Positions 24,460 to 35,966 of a DNA stretch of 64,000 bases are shown here, in pieces. The translations under genes and the position numbers were made by a program. The notes below the pieces were generated by a model, which saw only the letters and a list, made by a program, of their open reading frames with translations, was not told where the DNA came from and did not search any database. Position 1 is the stretch's first letter. Each line of letters begins with the position of its first letter. The stretch comes from Ceratopteris richardii (lineage: Eukaryota > Streptophyta > Polypodiopsida > Polypodiales > Pteridaceae), in contig CM035423.1 of assembly GCA_020310875.1 (NCBI GenBank), positions 131,154,138 to 131,218,137 on the forward strand, in the 5' to 3' direction.

Positions 24460-25143
24460 ACTGTGTCAGACCATCACGATGGTCTGCCAAGTTCGGAATT
24501 TGAGGTAAGCGATTTCACCACACTATAGAGCATCCTTGCGCATATAGGAATCCACACTTACATTTTAAAAATTTGCATTTTGGTGGACCATCGCGATTGG
24601 CTCACGGCATTGCCATTGTGTCACACCATCGCGATTGGCTCAAGCCATCGCGATGGCTCGGCTGGACCATTGCGATGGTCTCACACCATCGTGACGGCTC
24701 ACTTGAGCCATCGTGACGGTTCACTTGGACCATCGCGATGATCCCGTCAACTCCACACCATCACGATTGGCTCACGTCATCGCGACCACGCTGCCACGTG
24801 GCAAGCTAGACCATCGCAACGATACCATCGGACCATCGCGACGCCTCGAAATTTGAACCATCGTGATTGGCTCAAGCCATCGTGCCTCGTGACCATCACG
24901 ACGGGCTCACGCCATTGCGATTGTCGCGTTGACCGTTGACCGTTGACCAATGCCATCACGATTGCTCATCGATTAGACCATCGCGACGGTTCATTTACGC
25001 CATCGCGATTGTTCACTTCAGACCATCGTGACAGTTCGCACCTTCGGACCATCGCGATTGTACCACACCATCGCGAGGGTTCACCTGAGCCATCGCGACG
25101 GTTCCAGACCATTGCGATTGTCCCAAACCATCACGATTGTCCA
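24460..25143. repeat. Palindromic minisatellite, core CCATCGCGATGG, in the retroelement leader
   Basis: About 25 degenerate copies, every 20-30 bases, of a motif centred on ATCGCGA. The fullest form, CCATCGCGATGG, is a perfect 12-base palindrome; linkers resemble TTGGCTCA and GGTTCACTT. Most variants are transitions at the two CpG steps (ATCGTGA, ATCACGA, ATTGCGA), as expected from methylcytosine decay. Adjacent units can pair within one RNA strand. A differently sequenced array with the same ATCGCGA core occupies the same place in the element at 36-38 kb. Confidence 0.85.
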
Positions 25144-25846
25144 CCCCAAACTCAATTTTTAGGGTTTGATTTTTTGACCAATTTTGGGGCTATTTTTTGC
25201 AAATTCTTGGGCGATTAAACTCATAGGAGACCCCTTAGCTCATAGGGAAAGAAAAGCTGGTTTGTCAGAGTTTACCCCCGATAAAAGTTGGGCAAGGGAA
25301 GAAAGGACCTTTAAAGGTGTATATACTCAAGTGCTTGATCATCCATTTGAGAATTGATCTAATATTGAATTTTTACAGGTCTAGCAAGGACAATCAAGGG
25401 CAATCAAGGCAAGGCAGTGAAGAATGCAAAGCTTGGGAAGCGCGGCTTCTTGGGCATCAGAGCAACCAAAGCAGCTAACTTGAGGTTGGAAGATTACTCA
25501 AACCCCTCAGTCAATCATTAGCTTAGGCTAAACCGTAGCATTGTGGATTAGATTAAAGATGATAGGAACACATCAAGCTCAAGAGATTTAATTTTTTCAA
25601 GTTCAAGACTAAAGTAAAGGTGTGTGATACGAAAACCTAAAGGAAAGAACTTAAGTCTGACGGAACGAGAACTCAAAAGTACCACAGTCTACAGAAGAGG
25701 AATATCTTTATTTTATAGAAGCAAAAAGCCTTGAAGAAGAAAAGGAAATTCAAATGGAATGACACGAGTCACTCACAGAAGGTACATAAAGTAAGCAAAA
25801 GAAGATAAAGAGATCACCTGAGACAGATGAAGAAGAAGAACCACTC

Positions 25847-28510
25847 ATGGAAGTACCCGAGAACTTCAAAAAGTATGAAATAAAAGATAGACGACTTATG
25901 GTACGAATGCCTAAAAGGAAAGCGGATGTTGGAGAAGTATACGATAATCAAGAGAAAACCGAAAAAACCATAGTGACCATAGAAGGAGAAGAAGAAAAAT
26001 ATACATACATAGGGCATGATTTGACGAATGAAGAAGAAGAATTAATTGCTCTATTGCATGAATATGAAGATGTATTTGTTTGGAGTTACAAAGATTTGAA
26101 AGGAGTAGACCCAGATATATGCTTCCATAGAATTCCTATGACTCCAGATGCAAGACCTACGAAGTAGAAACCATACACATACAATGATAACTACGCTCCT
26201 AAGATTAAAAAAGAAATAGATCATTTGATAGAAGCAAGCTTCATTTATGAAATTGAGCATATCGAATGGGTATTGCCCATTGTGGTTGTGACCAAGAAGA
26301 ATGGAAAATTGTGCATGTGTATTAACCTTAAAAAAGTTAATGCCTCCACAATTAGAGATAGTTATCCTCTTCCTTTCACGGAACACTTATTGGAAAGAGT
26401 TGCGGGCAAGGAAGTCTACAGCTTTCTTGATGGTTTCTCAAGCTATAATCAGGTAGCCATTACTCTAGAAGATTAGCATCAGACGGCCTTTGCCATAGAA
26501 TGGGGCATCTTTGCATTTTGTGTGATGCCATTTGGGCTGACAAATGCACCCGCCACTTTCCAATGACTCATGTGTCATGTTTTTAAGGAGTTATTATGAA
26601 AGAATTTGGAAGTTTATGTCGATGATATATGTACTCATTCGAATATGAGGCAGATGCATATCCTAGAATTAAGGCAAGTATTTGACAAATGTCAAGAATA
26701 TCAGGTTTGTCTAAACCTAGAAAAGTGCATTTTCATGGTCAGACAAGGCAAAATTCTAGGACACATTGTGTCAAAGAACGGAATTTTGACAGATGAGGGA
26801 AAAGTGAAAGTAATTGCAGACCTACCTAGGCCAAATAATGTAAAAGAGGTACAAGCCTTCATGGGTCATTATGGTTATTACAGACAATTCATACACATGT
26901 ATGCTATCATAACCAAGGCTCTGTACTCTCTTTTGACCAAGTTTGAATGGACAGATGAATGTGAAAATTCATTCAATGAACTTAAACGATGCCTATGCTC
27001 AGCACCAATATTAACAACCCTAGATTGGAGTAAGCCATTCCATGTACATGTGGATGCATCCAACTATGCCATAGGATGTGTGTTGGCACAACCCACGAAT
27101 GAGGGCAATATAGATCTCCCTATAGCTTACACGAGCAGACAATTGAATGCAACAGAAATAAATTACACCACTACAGAACATGAAGGATTAGGAATGATCT
27201 ATGCAGTAAAGAAATTCAGGCATTATTTGTTAGAAAATAAGTTCTAGTTCTTCACGGATCATCAAGCGTTATTGTACTTAGTCAATAAGCCTTGTAATAT
27301 TGGACGATTGATACACTGGTTTCAATTGCTCATGGACTATGACTTTGAAGTCATAGTCAGGAAGGGAAAGACACACCTTAGATCTGACCACCTCTCAAGA
27401 TTTACTTCAGGAGAAGCTCCTCAAGGAATAGCAGATGAATTACATGATGCATACCTGTTTAACCTTGAAATAGTACCAGAATGGGCTAAGCCTATTGTCC
27501 CTATTCTCACATATGGACCCAAGAATCCTAGGATAAGAGAAGGAGAAATCACCAAGTCACAAAGATACCAAATAATAGCAGGAAGTATATATAAACAGGA
27601 TAATCATAAGATTCTTGCTTATTGTGTGGACGAATCAGAACACGCGAATTGGTTGCAATTAGCACATGTAGGTGCATTAAAGCTACATCACTCAAAACAT
27701 AGTACATTGCAGACTTTGCATAGTCTAGGAGTATATTGACCTTCCATGGAAGCAGATGTCTACAAGTTGTGTAGAGAATGCTCTATCTACTGTGAAAGAC
27801 CACCAGTAGAACATGCCACATTATATCATATGTCTCTCACACCAGAATGGAGTGAACCTTTAGTGATGTACTTGAGGATGAAAACATTCCCTCAAGGAAT
27901 GACTTTAGCAAGACAACGAATTCTAGAGCAGGAGGCTCAGGACTATTCACTTATTTGAAAAAACCTATACAACAGAGGAAGAGACGGATACCTAAGACAA
28001 TGTGTTCATGAGAGCGATTATTTTGAGTGTACTAGAGATAACACACCAAGGTGTTGCAGGAGGTCATTTTGGCACCGATAGGATAATCAAAGCCATACTG
28101 CTTGCAGGATTATGGTGGTCCACTCTTCACATGGATGCACATACCTATGTTAAGAGATGTGATGTGTGCCAAAGAACTTAGTTTCCTACTCGCAGAGATG
28201 AAATGCCACTCAAACCCATGATGGGAGGATGTGCATTTTCCAAGTGGGATATAGATTTTGTAGGACCCATTAACCCCCTACAAAAGGTACTCATGCTGAA
28301 TACATCATAGTTGTGACAGATTATCTTACCAAATGGGTAGAGGCTAAGGCCACAAAAAGAATGATGCACACACAACTGCAAAATTCTTATTTGAAAATGT
28401 CTTTACAAGATATGGATTGGCTATAGATCTAGTGAGCGATTGAGGAACTCACTTTCTAAATCAGGTCATTGAATATTTGTTACACGATTTTATGGTGATT
28501 CACAAGAAAT
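25847..28510 (+). pseudogene. Athila-like pol region (RT, RNase H, integrase)
   Basis: The plus strand opens with a linker (LTNEEEELIALLHEYEDVF, WSYKDLKGVDPDICFHRIP). RT follows ([36 protein letters not shown]), then the LGHIVSKNGI and FMGHYGYYRQFIHMY connection segment, RNase H (FHVHVDASNYAIGCVL ... SDHLSRFTSGEAP) and the integrase finger and core (HVGALKLHHS, RCDVCQRT, FVGPINP). It shares this order and wording with the minus-strand element at 19-23.5 kb. Numerous breaks; a fossil. Confidence 0.85.
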
Positions 28511-28521
28511 CTGCACCATTA

Positions 28522-28965
28522 GGTAGAACGAGCATATCAATTTTGGCTATTTTTAGGTCTTGTTTAGACCTCCAAATAGTACCTAAAACCTATTTTTTAG
28601 CTATGCCGGACACTAGATGTGAAATTGGTCAAAACTAGTCAAAAAACTATAAAGAGAGCTAGAGAGCTCATTTTTGAGGTGAGCTAGTATAGATAGTATG
28701 AGCTAGTGTAGACTTGTGAGACCTTGAGCTTTTAAGAGTGTTCTTGAGTAATAGAATCTACTTTCAACCTTCCATTGTGTCTTGCTTGTCTCTTTCTTGT
28801 GTGTGTGTGTGTGTGTGTATGTGTGTGTGCATCTCCATGCTTCTCACCTTCACTCTCACTACATCTCGCGTTCACAATCTTCATATCACCCCTATCTCTT
28901 CCGCGAATTGACATTAAGGAGGTGGAGCTTCTTAACCTGGTGCTTACCATTGTACTAGAGCAACA
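28522..28965 (+). repeat. Partial 3' LTR, Athila-like
   Basis: Matches the 5' LTR from its GGTAGAATGAG word to its end, including TCTATAAAGAGAGC (TATA-like, about 28649), the (TG)n tract near 28799-28825 and TTCCGCGAATT. It joins integrase coding directly at its left and ends at CAACA. Divergence from the 5' LTR is visible throughout, implying an old insertion. Confidence 0.8.
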
Positions 28966-30540
28966 CACAAGACTTGCTTTATACCTGTTTATTGAACCAT
29001 CTGAGTTCTTTTTTACCTTATAGATCCATCTAGATCCAATGACCTTCATGGATGGCTTCTTTGGAACCAAGTCCCATGTCTGATCCTCTTGAAGAGCTTT
29101 TATCTCTTCTTCCATTGCTTTTCTTCATTCTGATTTCTTCTTAACTTCTTCAAATGTTGAGGGTCCTTTTGAATTGATATCTTGAGCAATATAGATTGAG
29201 TGCTTAGTGACCAAAGAATTGTCAAATACATATCTTTCTGGCTTCCTTTTTTCCCTAGTTGATCTTCCTATTGATTTTTGAGAAGATTTTGCAACATCTC
29301 TCAACTCCTGCATCTTTTCTTTACTTTTGTTATTCCAAGCCTTGATATTCCTCCGTGGTGTGTTCTAATTATCATCAAAATCACTTGAAACTTCATGTAG
29401 GTGATCATTCCCTTTATCTAATGTTGGGAAGTCCTCCTCTAGGTCATAAGGTAGCTTGATTTTCCTGCAATCATCTTCAAACCAAGAGTTGTTCTCATCG
29501 AAGACAACATCTTTGCAAACAACAAAACCTTTAGTGCTTGGGTTATATAACCTATACATTTTTTTATTTAGGTCAATCCAATAAACACACATTTCTATGC
29601 TTTAGGATCCATTCTACCTCTGATTTGTGATGGAATATGTGCATAGGCTATGCATCCAAATATCCTGCAATGATCAAGGCTAGGTCTTCTTCCATTCCAT
29701 GCTTCATAGGGTGTCATCCCATCCAATGCCTTTGATGTCAATCTATTAATAAGATAGGTGGCTGTAGATACAGCCTCAACCCACAAATAATTTGGTAACC
29801 TTTTCGTATTAAGCAAAGATCTTGCAGCTTCAACTATGGTCCTATTCCTTCTCTCTACCATCCATTCTGCTCTGGAGTGTACCTAGTTGTTATCTCTCTC
29901 TTGACACCTCTATCTTCGAGATAAGCGTCAAACTCATGGGAGAAATATTCTCCCCCTCCTTCTAACCTAAGCCTCTTTAATGTTTTTCGTATTTGATTTT
30001 TAACAAGGGCAGGATACTTCTTGAAACAATTGAATTCATCTTTGTGCTCCATAAAATATAGGATGGTCCATCTATTACAATCATCAATAAAAGATACATG
30101 GTACCTAAATCTTGAAATTGATGGCTCCTTGCTAGGTCCCCAAACATCTGTGTGGACTAGCTCTAACAAGTTACCATGAATATATCTTTTCTTCATAAAG
30201 GGTTGTCTATGTGATTTTCCAAGGGCACAAGCACTCCACTTGTATATCATATGTTGCTTGGATTTATTAAGTAGACCAAGCACACTTTGATCCCTGCACA
30301 TTTCCTTTAGATTTCTTTCACCTATGTGAGCCAATCTTTTATGCCACATCTCTAATTCTTTTAAGGTTTGACCACCATAATTGAACAGAGCTATACTTCT
30401 ACTTTCTTGGAGTTCAAATGTAAAAATTCTACCTATTTTTTCTCCTTTTGCAATTCTCTTGAATCCCTATTGTGGATCTTCAACAAATGCTCCATTCCTT
30501 GTGAATCTTACCTGTATTTCAAAAGCTTTTTAAATAGAAA
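28966..30540 (-). mobile_element. Ty1/copia fossil, minus strand (pre-integrase, integrase, RT start)
   Basis: Right to left: protease tail and pre-integrase (30.5-30.3 kb; MWHKRLAHIGERNLKEM), integrase zinc finger and core (30.3-29.85 kb; LLELVHTDVWGPS, FIDDCNRWT, GGGEYFSHEF, YTPEQNG), the integrase tail (RRNRTIVEAARSLL, GMTPYEAWNGRRPSLDHCRIFG), a linker, and the RT start (EEEIKALQEDQTWDLVPKKP, GSRWIYKVK). The downstream part stops at the Athila-like LTR end. No copia LTR is attached. It has a handful of breaks. Confidence 0.85.
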
Positions 30541-31030
30541 AAAAATAAATTCATAAAATATCAATTTTCTAGACATACGATCACTACTCATGTGGTGGCC
30601 CGCTGGGTATCATGGCTGGAACATCGATAGTAAATGTCATTATTCCTCATGTACTCCACAAGGTGGTGAGTCTATGGATTCTGTGCTAGTGGAGCACAGA
30701 AGGTCCGCATGACTTCGTCAGTCGCGAGATAAAGCTACCATCAATGAAGTTATTCCATCAGACGACGAAGGTGAAACACAATCTCTGGGAATGAGTATGA
30801 GCAGGTGTGGGGTCTAGCATCCATGCATGCAACATTTAGGTGATTGCATGGCTAGGAGTAATTTATATGGTTCCAATGTAAGAGCCACTATTTTCGGCAG
30901 AGGAGAGACGCCATCCGTTAAGAGTCCATCATTGAAGCAGAAGCAATGGACCAGGTAAGCTCCAAATCTGATATCAATCAATCAGTGTGTCTAATGCTAT
31001 GTAATTTAATAGGCTAGTTTTATAGCTAGT
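30541..31030. other. No gene recognised
   Basis: About 490 bases between two copia fragments. A few codons can be read in several frames but no domain or repeat is identifiable. It may include decayed copia sequence, given what follows. Confidence 0.4.
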
Positions 31031-31454
31031 TAAATGGCAAGTAGTACCTAGTTCTCCAAGAAGCAGATAACAATTGCATTGTCATCTACAGAAGCTAAAT
31101 TTGTGGCCTTAGCTCTCATGACAAAAATGCCTCTGGATCCAAAAAGTCATGCAAGCGCTCTTATCGACGACATCAATTCCCTTGCTGATTACGTGCGATA
31201 ACCAACCATGCATACATTTGGATAGCAACCACAAACACTCAGAGAAAACAAAACATGATGATTTAAAGTTTCATACGTGATCTTGTAGTGCAGAAAAAAC
31301 TTCATCTTGCATATGTATCAACTCATCTGGTGTGGGTTGATATGTTTACAAAGCTTGTGGGAGCAGATAAGTTCACCCTCTACAGGAAACATCTTGGAAT
31401 CATTGAACTCAAGTAACATGTGTGTCACATTCCAGTACTCTAGTTATAGGGGAG
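31031..31454 (+). mobile_element. Ty1/copia fossil: RNase H end, plus strand
   Basis: A heavily decayed reading on the plus strand includes SKKQ-like KKQITIALSSTEAKFVAL, a DNQPCIHLDSN word (the copia DN.S/A...L..N motif) and EKTKHDDLKFH. It ends with a purine-rich AGGGGAG next to an LTR start. Old and much broken. Confidence 0.65.
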
Positions 31455-31653
31455 TGTTGAAGCGGCTTAACTACATTTATGTGGATAAGCCACGTATGAA
31501 CCATGTGGACAAATGCCATATCCCGAAAATAATGGCTTAACAGCCCCGACTCACTCATGTGTCGCATGATGTAACGATCTGCATGTATGTAACTGCTATA
31601 TTGAATCATTAATACATACAGAAGTTGTTGTGTGTATCTCCGCGTTATCTACA
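31455..31653 (+). repeat. Copia LTR (short)
   Basis: Starts TGTTGAAGCGGC after a purine tract and appears to end CGTTATCTACA, about 199 bp, TG...CA. The end is assigned by eye and is uncertain. No target duplication was found. Confidence 0.5.
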
Positions 31654-31949
31654 GGCCTGTTTAGGACCCTTCTTTTCTACATCCACAAACCACAAAGATA
31701 TAGGGACTCTACTACGACTGGAATAATAGGCATGCATTTATGAAACAATTTGCCTTGTTGACATAGGTGGATATATCCAACATATCCAAAAGTGTTAGAC
31801 CACAGCGTATTCTGCCAAAAAAAAGAGGATTTCCACATCGTTTACGGCTTGTCTATCACTGGTATAGATCCAAGTACTATATCAAAAAAATCGGTTAGTG
31901 AGGCAGATTGGTTGTCTATCTTCAAGGTAACTTGAATCAAGGGGAATAT
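31654..31949. other. No gene recognised
   Basis: Short intergenic stretch between the copia LTR and the RING-like relic. An AAAAAAAGAGG tract lies near 31820. No domain or repeat is identified. Confidence 0.4.
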
Positions 31950-32925
31950 GAAAGTTAAATATGTCAGGCAAGAGTTCTATGATGCACTAATTGTGTTACA
32001 TCAGAAAGTCTACCAGCAGGTACCAACAAACTACGAATTGTCTGTACAATTCGCTAGAGCCTTTGCATTTGAAAATTGTACCACTGCTCAAACATCAAAA
32101 AATCCAGCTATGTACTAAGTGGCATGGGCTGTAGCTGTAGAAGCTTCTATTGAAAGATGCAGGAAGATGGGTACATTGCAGTTGAAGATGCTTGACAAGG
32201 TACGACAGTTGCTGCCATAAGGCGAGTGGAGGGTACTAAGGTTATACGTACTTTAGAATTGTTAATTGATTTGGATCAAGCCAAGCTATCAAAGGCTACT
32301 GAGTCTAAGGTGACTACAACACTCATTGAGATGAGAAAAAAGTTATAGGTATCCATAGATGAATTGAAATGTGATGTGGGAATGTCTCCTGAGAGGAGGA
32401 TTCAGTTGGAGATGCAAATTCAGATATATACTGTTAATCTGGAGCTGTTTCGGGTTGAGCCAGATGAGAATGAGAAGGTGCCTGAACTGGAGGTAATATT
32501 TAGCTTTATTGACATTTGTTGTAACATTTTTCTAAGGTTCAATATTGATCATTTGGATTGTTACATACACAAGCTAAATATAAGTTGCATGAGAATCGGC
32601 TGAAGAGTGCAAATCGACATCTATCCTTTGTAAAGAACATGTTAAACATGATAGATTCAAATGAATTGTCACCATTATTGCCATTACCTCCACTTAGTGT
32701 TTCATCCATGTGCATAACATGTGGTTTGAATATTGAGGAGAGGGTGAGTTTTTAGTGCACCTTATGCCATGCAACCATGCATATCACTATATTTGTTTTG
32801 CAGCACATTGTCGTGTGTCAGTCAATTGTTTAGGACCTGAATGTGGAGCAAAAATACCTGAACATGTGCGGCAAACAATCTCTGGATTCTTTGATGGTGG
32901 AATCAACTTTCACAGAGGTAAGCTT
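31950..32925 (+). pseudogene. Decayed host-like gene: helical region plus RING-type zinc finger
   Basis: Plus-strand exon-like pieces. 31960-32219 (MKVKYVRQEFYDALIVLHQK ...) and 32225-32490 (DLDQAKLSKATESK ... SPERRIQLEMQ) are charged and probably helical. 32563-32745 runs to SSMCITCGLNIEERVSF, and 32758-32925 reads TLMPCNHAYHYICF ... CLGPECGAKIPE. The cysteines and histidines give C-x2-C, then C-x-H-x3-H-x2-C, then C-x4-C: a RING-H2-like finger with a wide last pair. In-frame stops (near 32110, 32347 and 32752) and frame changes interrupt it. Consensus-like donors occur at 32493 (GAG/GTAATA) and 32918 (AGAG/GTAAGC). I do not recognise the gene; it may be a pseudogene or a captured gene fragment. 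Confidence 0.45.
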
Positions 32926-32977
32926 GTCCTATTGATTAATATTAATAGTATTACTTTTTATCAATGGCTGTGGCTTC

Positions 32978-34446
32978 TTGGTTAGTTGTTTGTAACTAGA
33001 TATTACTAATTAGGTTGCTATTTGTTACATATTACTAAGTAGTTGGTTCTTAGTTACTTGTTACTAAGTATATATTACTAATTAGATTATTATTAGTTAC
33101 TGAGTTGCTGATTCTTGGTAACTTGTTAGTATCTATTACTAATTAGCTTGTTACTAGTTAGCTATTACTAGGTTGCTAAGTTATTACTAATTATCTTGTT
33201 AACAATTAGCTATTACTAAGTAGCTAGTTCCTAGTTAGCCGTTAGTAATTAGCTATTACTATTCAGCTTGTTACGAGTTAGTTATTACTAAGTAGCTAGT
33301 CCTTGGTTAGTTGTTTGTAATTAGCTATTACTAATTAGCTTGTTACTAGTTAGCTATTACAAAGTAGCTGGTTCTTAGTTAGTTGTTAGTAATCAGCTAT
33401 TACTACTAAGCTAATTACCAATTAGCTATTACTAATAAGCTAGTTACTAATTAGTTATTACTAAGTATATGGTTATGGTTAGTTGTTTGTAACTAATTAG
33501 CGTGGTACTAGTTAGCTATTACTAAGTTGCTAACTATGGTTTACTTGTTATTAACTAGCTATTAATCATTAAATTGTTACCAATTAGCTATTACTAAGTA
33601 GCTGTTCATTACTTAGCTGTTACAAATAGTTATTAATATATTACTTTGTTACCAATTAGCTATTAATAATTAGATATTACTAAGTAGCTATTACTAAGTA
33701 ACTATTACTAAGTAGCTATTACTAAGTAGCTATTACTAAGTAGCTATTACTAAGTAGCTATTACTAAGTAGCTATTTCATCATAGCTAATTAGCTATTAC
33801 TAAGTACTTGGTTCTTAGTTAGCTTATTAGTAAGTTATTATTAATAAGCTTGTTACTAATCACCTATTACTAATTAGCTATTATGAATTAGCTATTATGA
33901 ATTAAAATTTAGTTTGTTAGTAATCATCTATTACTAAGTAGCTATTAGTAAGTAGCTATTACTAATTAGCTATTATGAATTAGCTGCTACTAATTAGATG
34001 TTACTGATTAGCTATTACTAATTAGCTTGTTACTAATTAGCTATTACTAATTATCTATTACTGATTAGCAATTACTGATGAGCTATTACTGATTAGCTAT
34101 TATTGATTAGCTATTATGAATTAGCTATTACGAATTAGCTATTGCAAATTAGCTTTTACGAATTAGCTATTACTAATTAGCTATTACTAACTAGTTATTA
34201 CTAATTAGCTATTACTAATTAGGTATTATTAGTTCGCTATTACGAATTAGCCATTACTAATTACCTTGTTACTAAGTAGTTATTACGAAGTAACTAGTTC
34301 TTGGTTAGTTGTTCGTAATTAGCTATTACTAATTAGCTTGTTACTAATTAGATATTACTAAGTAGCTGATTGTTTGATAGTTGTTAGTAGTTAGCTATTA
34401 CTAATTAGGTTGTTACTGATTAGCTATTATTGATTAGCTATTACGA
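32978..34446. repeat. 1.5-kb minisatellite of ~14-bp TTAGCTATTACTAA units
   Basis: About one hundred degenerate copies of a 14-base unit TTAGCTATTACTAA and relatives (AAGTAGCTATTACT, AATTAGCTTGTTAC, GTTCTTAGTTAGTTG). A higher-order alternation of TATTAC and TTGTTAC units shows in the first half. A nearly perfect run of AGTAGCTATTACTA units lies at about 33676-33770. Units are close to self-complementary around TTAGCTAA. The array starts 60 bases after a good splice donor of the RING-like relic and may have expanded in what was an intron. Confidence 0.9.
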
Positions 34447-34645
34447 GGCCGAAAAACTCCCGGGCCAGATGAGGTACTGCGGTTGACTCTCCAACATATA
34501 GCAAGCAGAAAAACCCATGTCATGAACACCCCACGCTCCAGCATGCGTACTTCCACCTACTCTCGCCCCACCACCTCGCTTTTACTTCTCTTTCAATAAC
34601 TATTGCATGATGTTCAGCTAAGAAAGATCCGGTTTTTCCATCTAA
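34447..34645. other. GC-richer patch, no gene recognised
   Basis: Abrupt change from the AT-rich array to GCCGAAAAACTCCCGGGCC and cytosine-rich sequence up to the copia gag remnant. No domain, terminal repeat or target duplication is identifiable. Confidence 0.4.
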
Positions 34646-35840
34646 TTAACTATGTCTCCGACATCGTTTTTTTGTAAACACTAACATGCTTTCACCCATA
34701 TAAGACTTGGCTAGAGCATCCTTTGAGCACCATGTAGTTAACCTTTTTTGTTCTTCTTGAGTTGGTTGTCCTTTGCTTCTAAGGATTGGCATCATCTCAT
34801 CTCCAGAAATGTAACCATAGATATTTCTCCCTTGAAGGTATGATTCCATTCTAAGTGAACATGTTGAGTAATTACCTTGATCCAACTTGTCAATGGATGA
34901 AGGAAATCCATCTCCCATGTTGAGACGATGTAGCTCTGATACCACTGTGAGGAGATGGTTGGATACACTCCAAAGATGAGGTGGTGTTGCAATAATCTTA
35001 CTCTACACCTACCAATGTGGCTTCAAAGTATCTTAGTAGACACTTTTAACTTCCTAAATATGCATTTAGACCTACTATGTACCTTGGAGAATCATTGCAA
35101 AATAGGTGTGCCAAAATAGATAACTTTGAAATAGAAGAACTCTAAACAACTTGTTATTTTTGGACTTGAACCTCTCAGAAAAATGTTCAGTTCTCACTCT
35201 TTGATAACAATTGACCCAAGAGCTTTTAGGAACATCTAATTGATAACCTTAGCTAACACTTCCAAGTTATTTCAGTAATTTAGAGTGAGTATATGATGGG
35301 AAATAAGTTAAAGAGGTCAGGGGTGTAATCTCGACTTTTCAGGAGGATGACAATATGTAGACACAAGTAGCTTGCAGAGATCATATCTCAAGTTCTAATG
35401 ATCCAAATGTAATGAAAATTGATATGTAGCAACTAGACTAATCATGATACCTAGCCCAAGTTAAAGCATGTCAAATCATTCAATACAAATAGATAACATG
35501 ATTGAATAAAATCACTGAAATGGTGAGATAGCAGAAGACAACAGTAGACAATGATTAACTTGCACTAATGACCCAAATTGTGTATGCTAATGAATGTATG
35601 ATACAAAGGCGATGAAGTGGACTTAATCATACATATGTGAGCTTAGTGTATGCTCAACCATGAGGCTCAATAGCTCTCTATTCTCTATCATTATCCCATG
35701 ACTAAAAGTCACTCCTATTTATACTCATAAAGTGAGTTTGAAATTTGAATTTCTTCCACCAAAAAGCGTCCCTATAGTTTAGGTACTAATTGATTTGATT
35801 CCAACCACCAAGTAGTTGTGGTTCGGATCCTATTGTCACA
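34600..35840 (-). mobile_element. Ty1/copia fossil, 5' end only: LTR, primer site, gag start
   Basis: Minus strand: LTR 34946-35840, primer site 34933-34945, then the gag amino end to about 34646 (KLDQGNYSTCSLRMESYLQG, a copia UBN2-type gag opening, later RSKGQPTQEEQK and DALAKSYMGESM). The rest of gag and pol are absent here; GC-rich sequence and the minisatellite lie beyond. A truncated fossil. Confidence 0.8.
34946..35840 (-). repeat. Copia 5' LTR, minus strand
   Basis: About 895 bp with inverted ends TGTGA...TCACA (plus-strand coordinates 34946 and 35840). The primer site GTGGTATCAGAGC (minus strand, 34933-34945) is immediately inside. On the element's strand a TATA-like GAGTATAAATAGGAG lies near 35720. 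The outer end is set by the TCACA match and is less certain than the inner end. Confidence 0.65.
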
Positions 35841-35966
35841 AGAATCCCTCAAATCATGTTGTTGGCATACAAGTCATAAGAAGAGCATACAGGCACAACG
35901 GAGTAGTCATGCACAATATGACAACACGACCCAATCATTTTTTCCATATACTATTTCCAACTCAAG

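Larger units (their letters stand above)
23563..28965 (+). mobile_element. Athila-like Ty3/gypsy fossil, plus strand: 5' LTR, leader array, pol, partial 3' LTR
   Basis: 5' LTR 23563-24086; primer site at about 24092-24107 (TTTGGCATCGTTGCC, the Athila/Tat-type site matching tRNA-Asp); a leader with a CGCG palindrome array (24.46-25.14 kb); pol from about 25.85 kb; partial 3' LTR from about 28.52 to 28965. Pol order is RT (YVDDIC near 26.62 kb), RNase H (HVDASNYAIGCVL near 27.05 kb) and integrase (near 27.6-28.5 kb). The element is old: the LTR copies have clearly diverged and there are many breaks. The right end abuts a minus-strand copia fossil, into which it may have inserted. Confidence 0.88.

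Noticed and set aside
24460-25143. CRISPR-like array (repeated palindromic units with variable spacers)
   Set aside because: The units are degenerate, spacers are short and similar, there are no cas genes, and the context is a plant retroelement leader.
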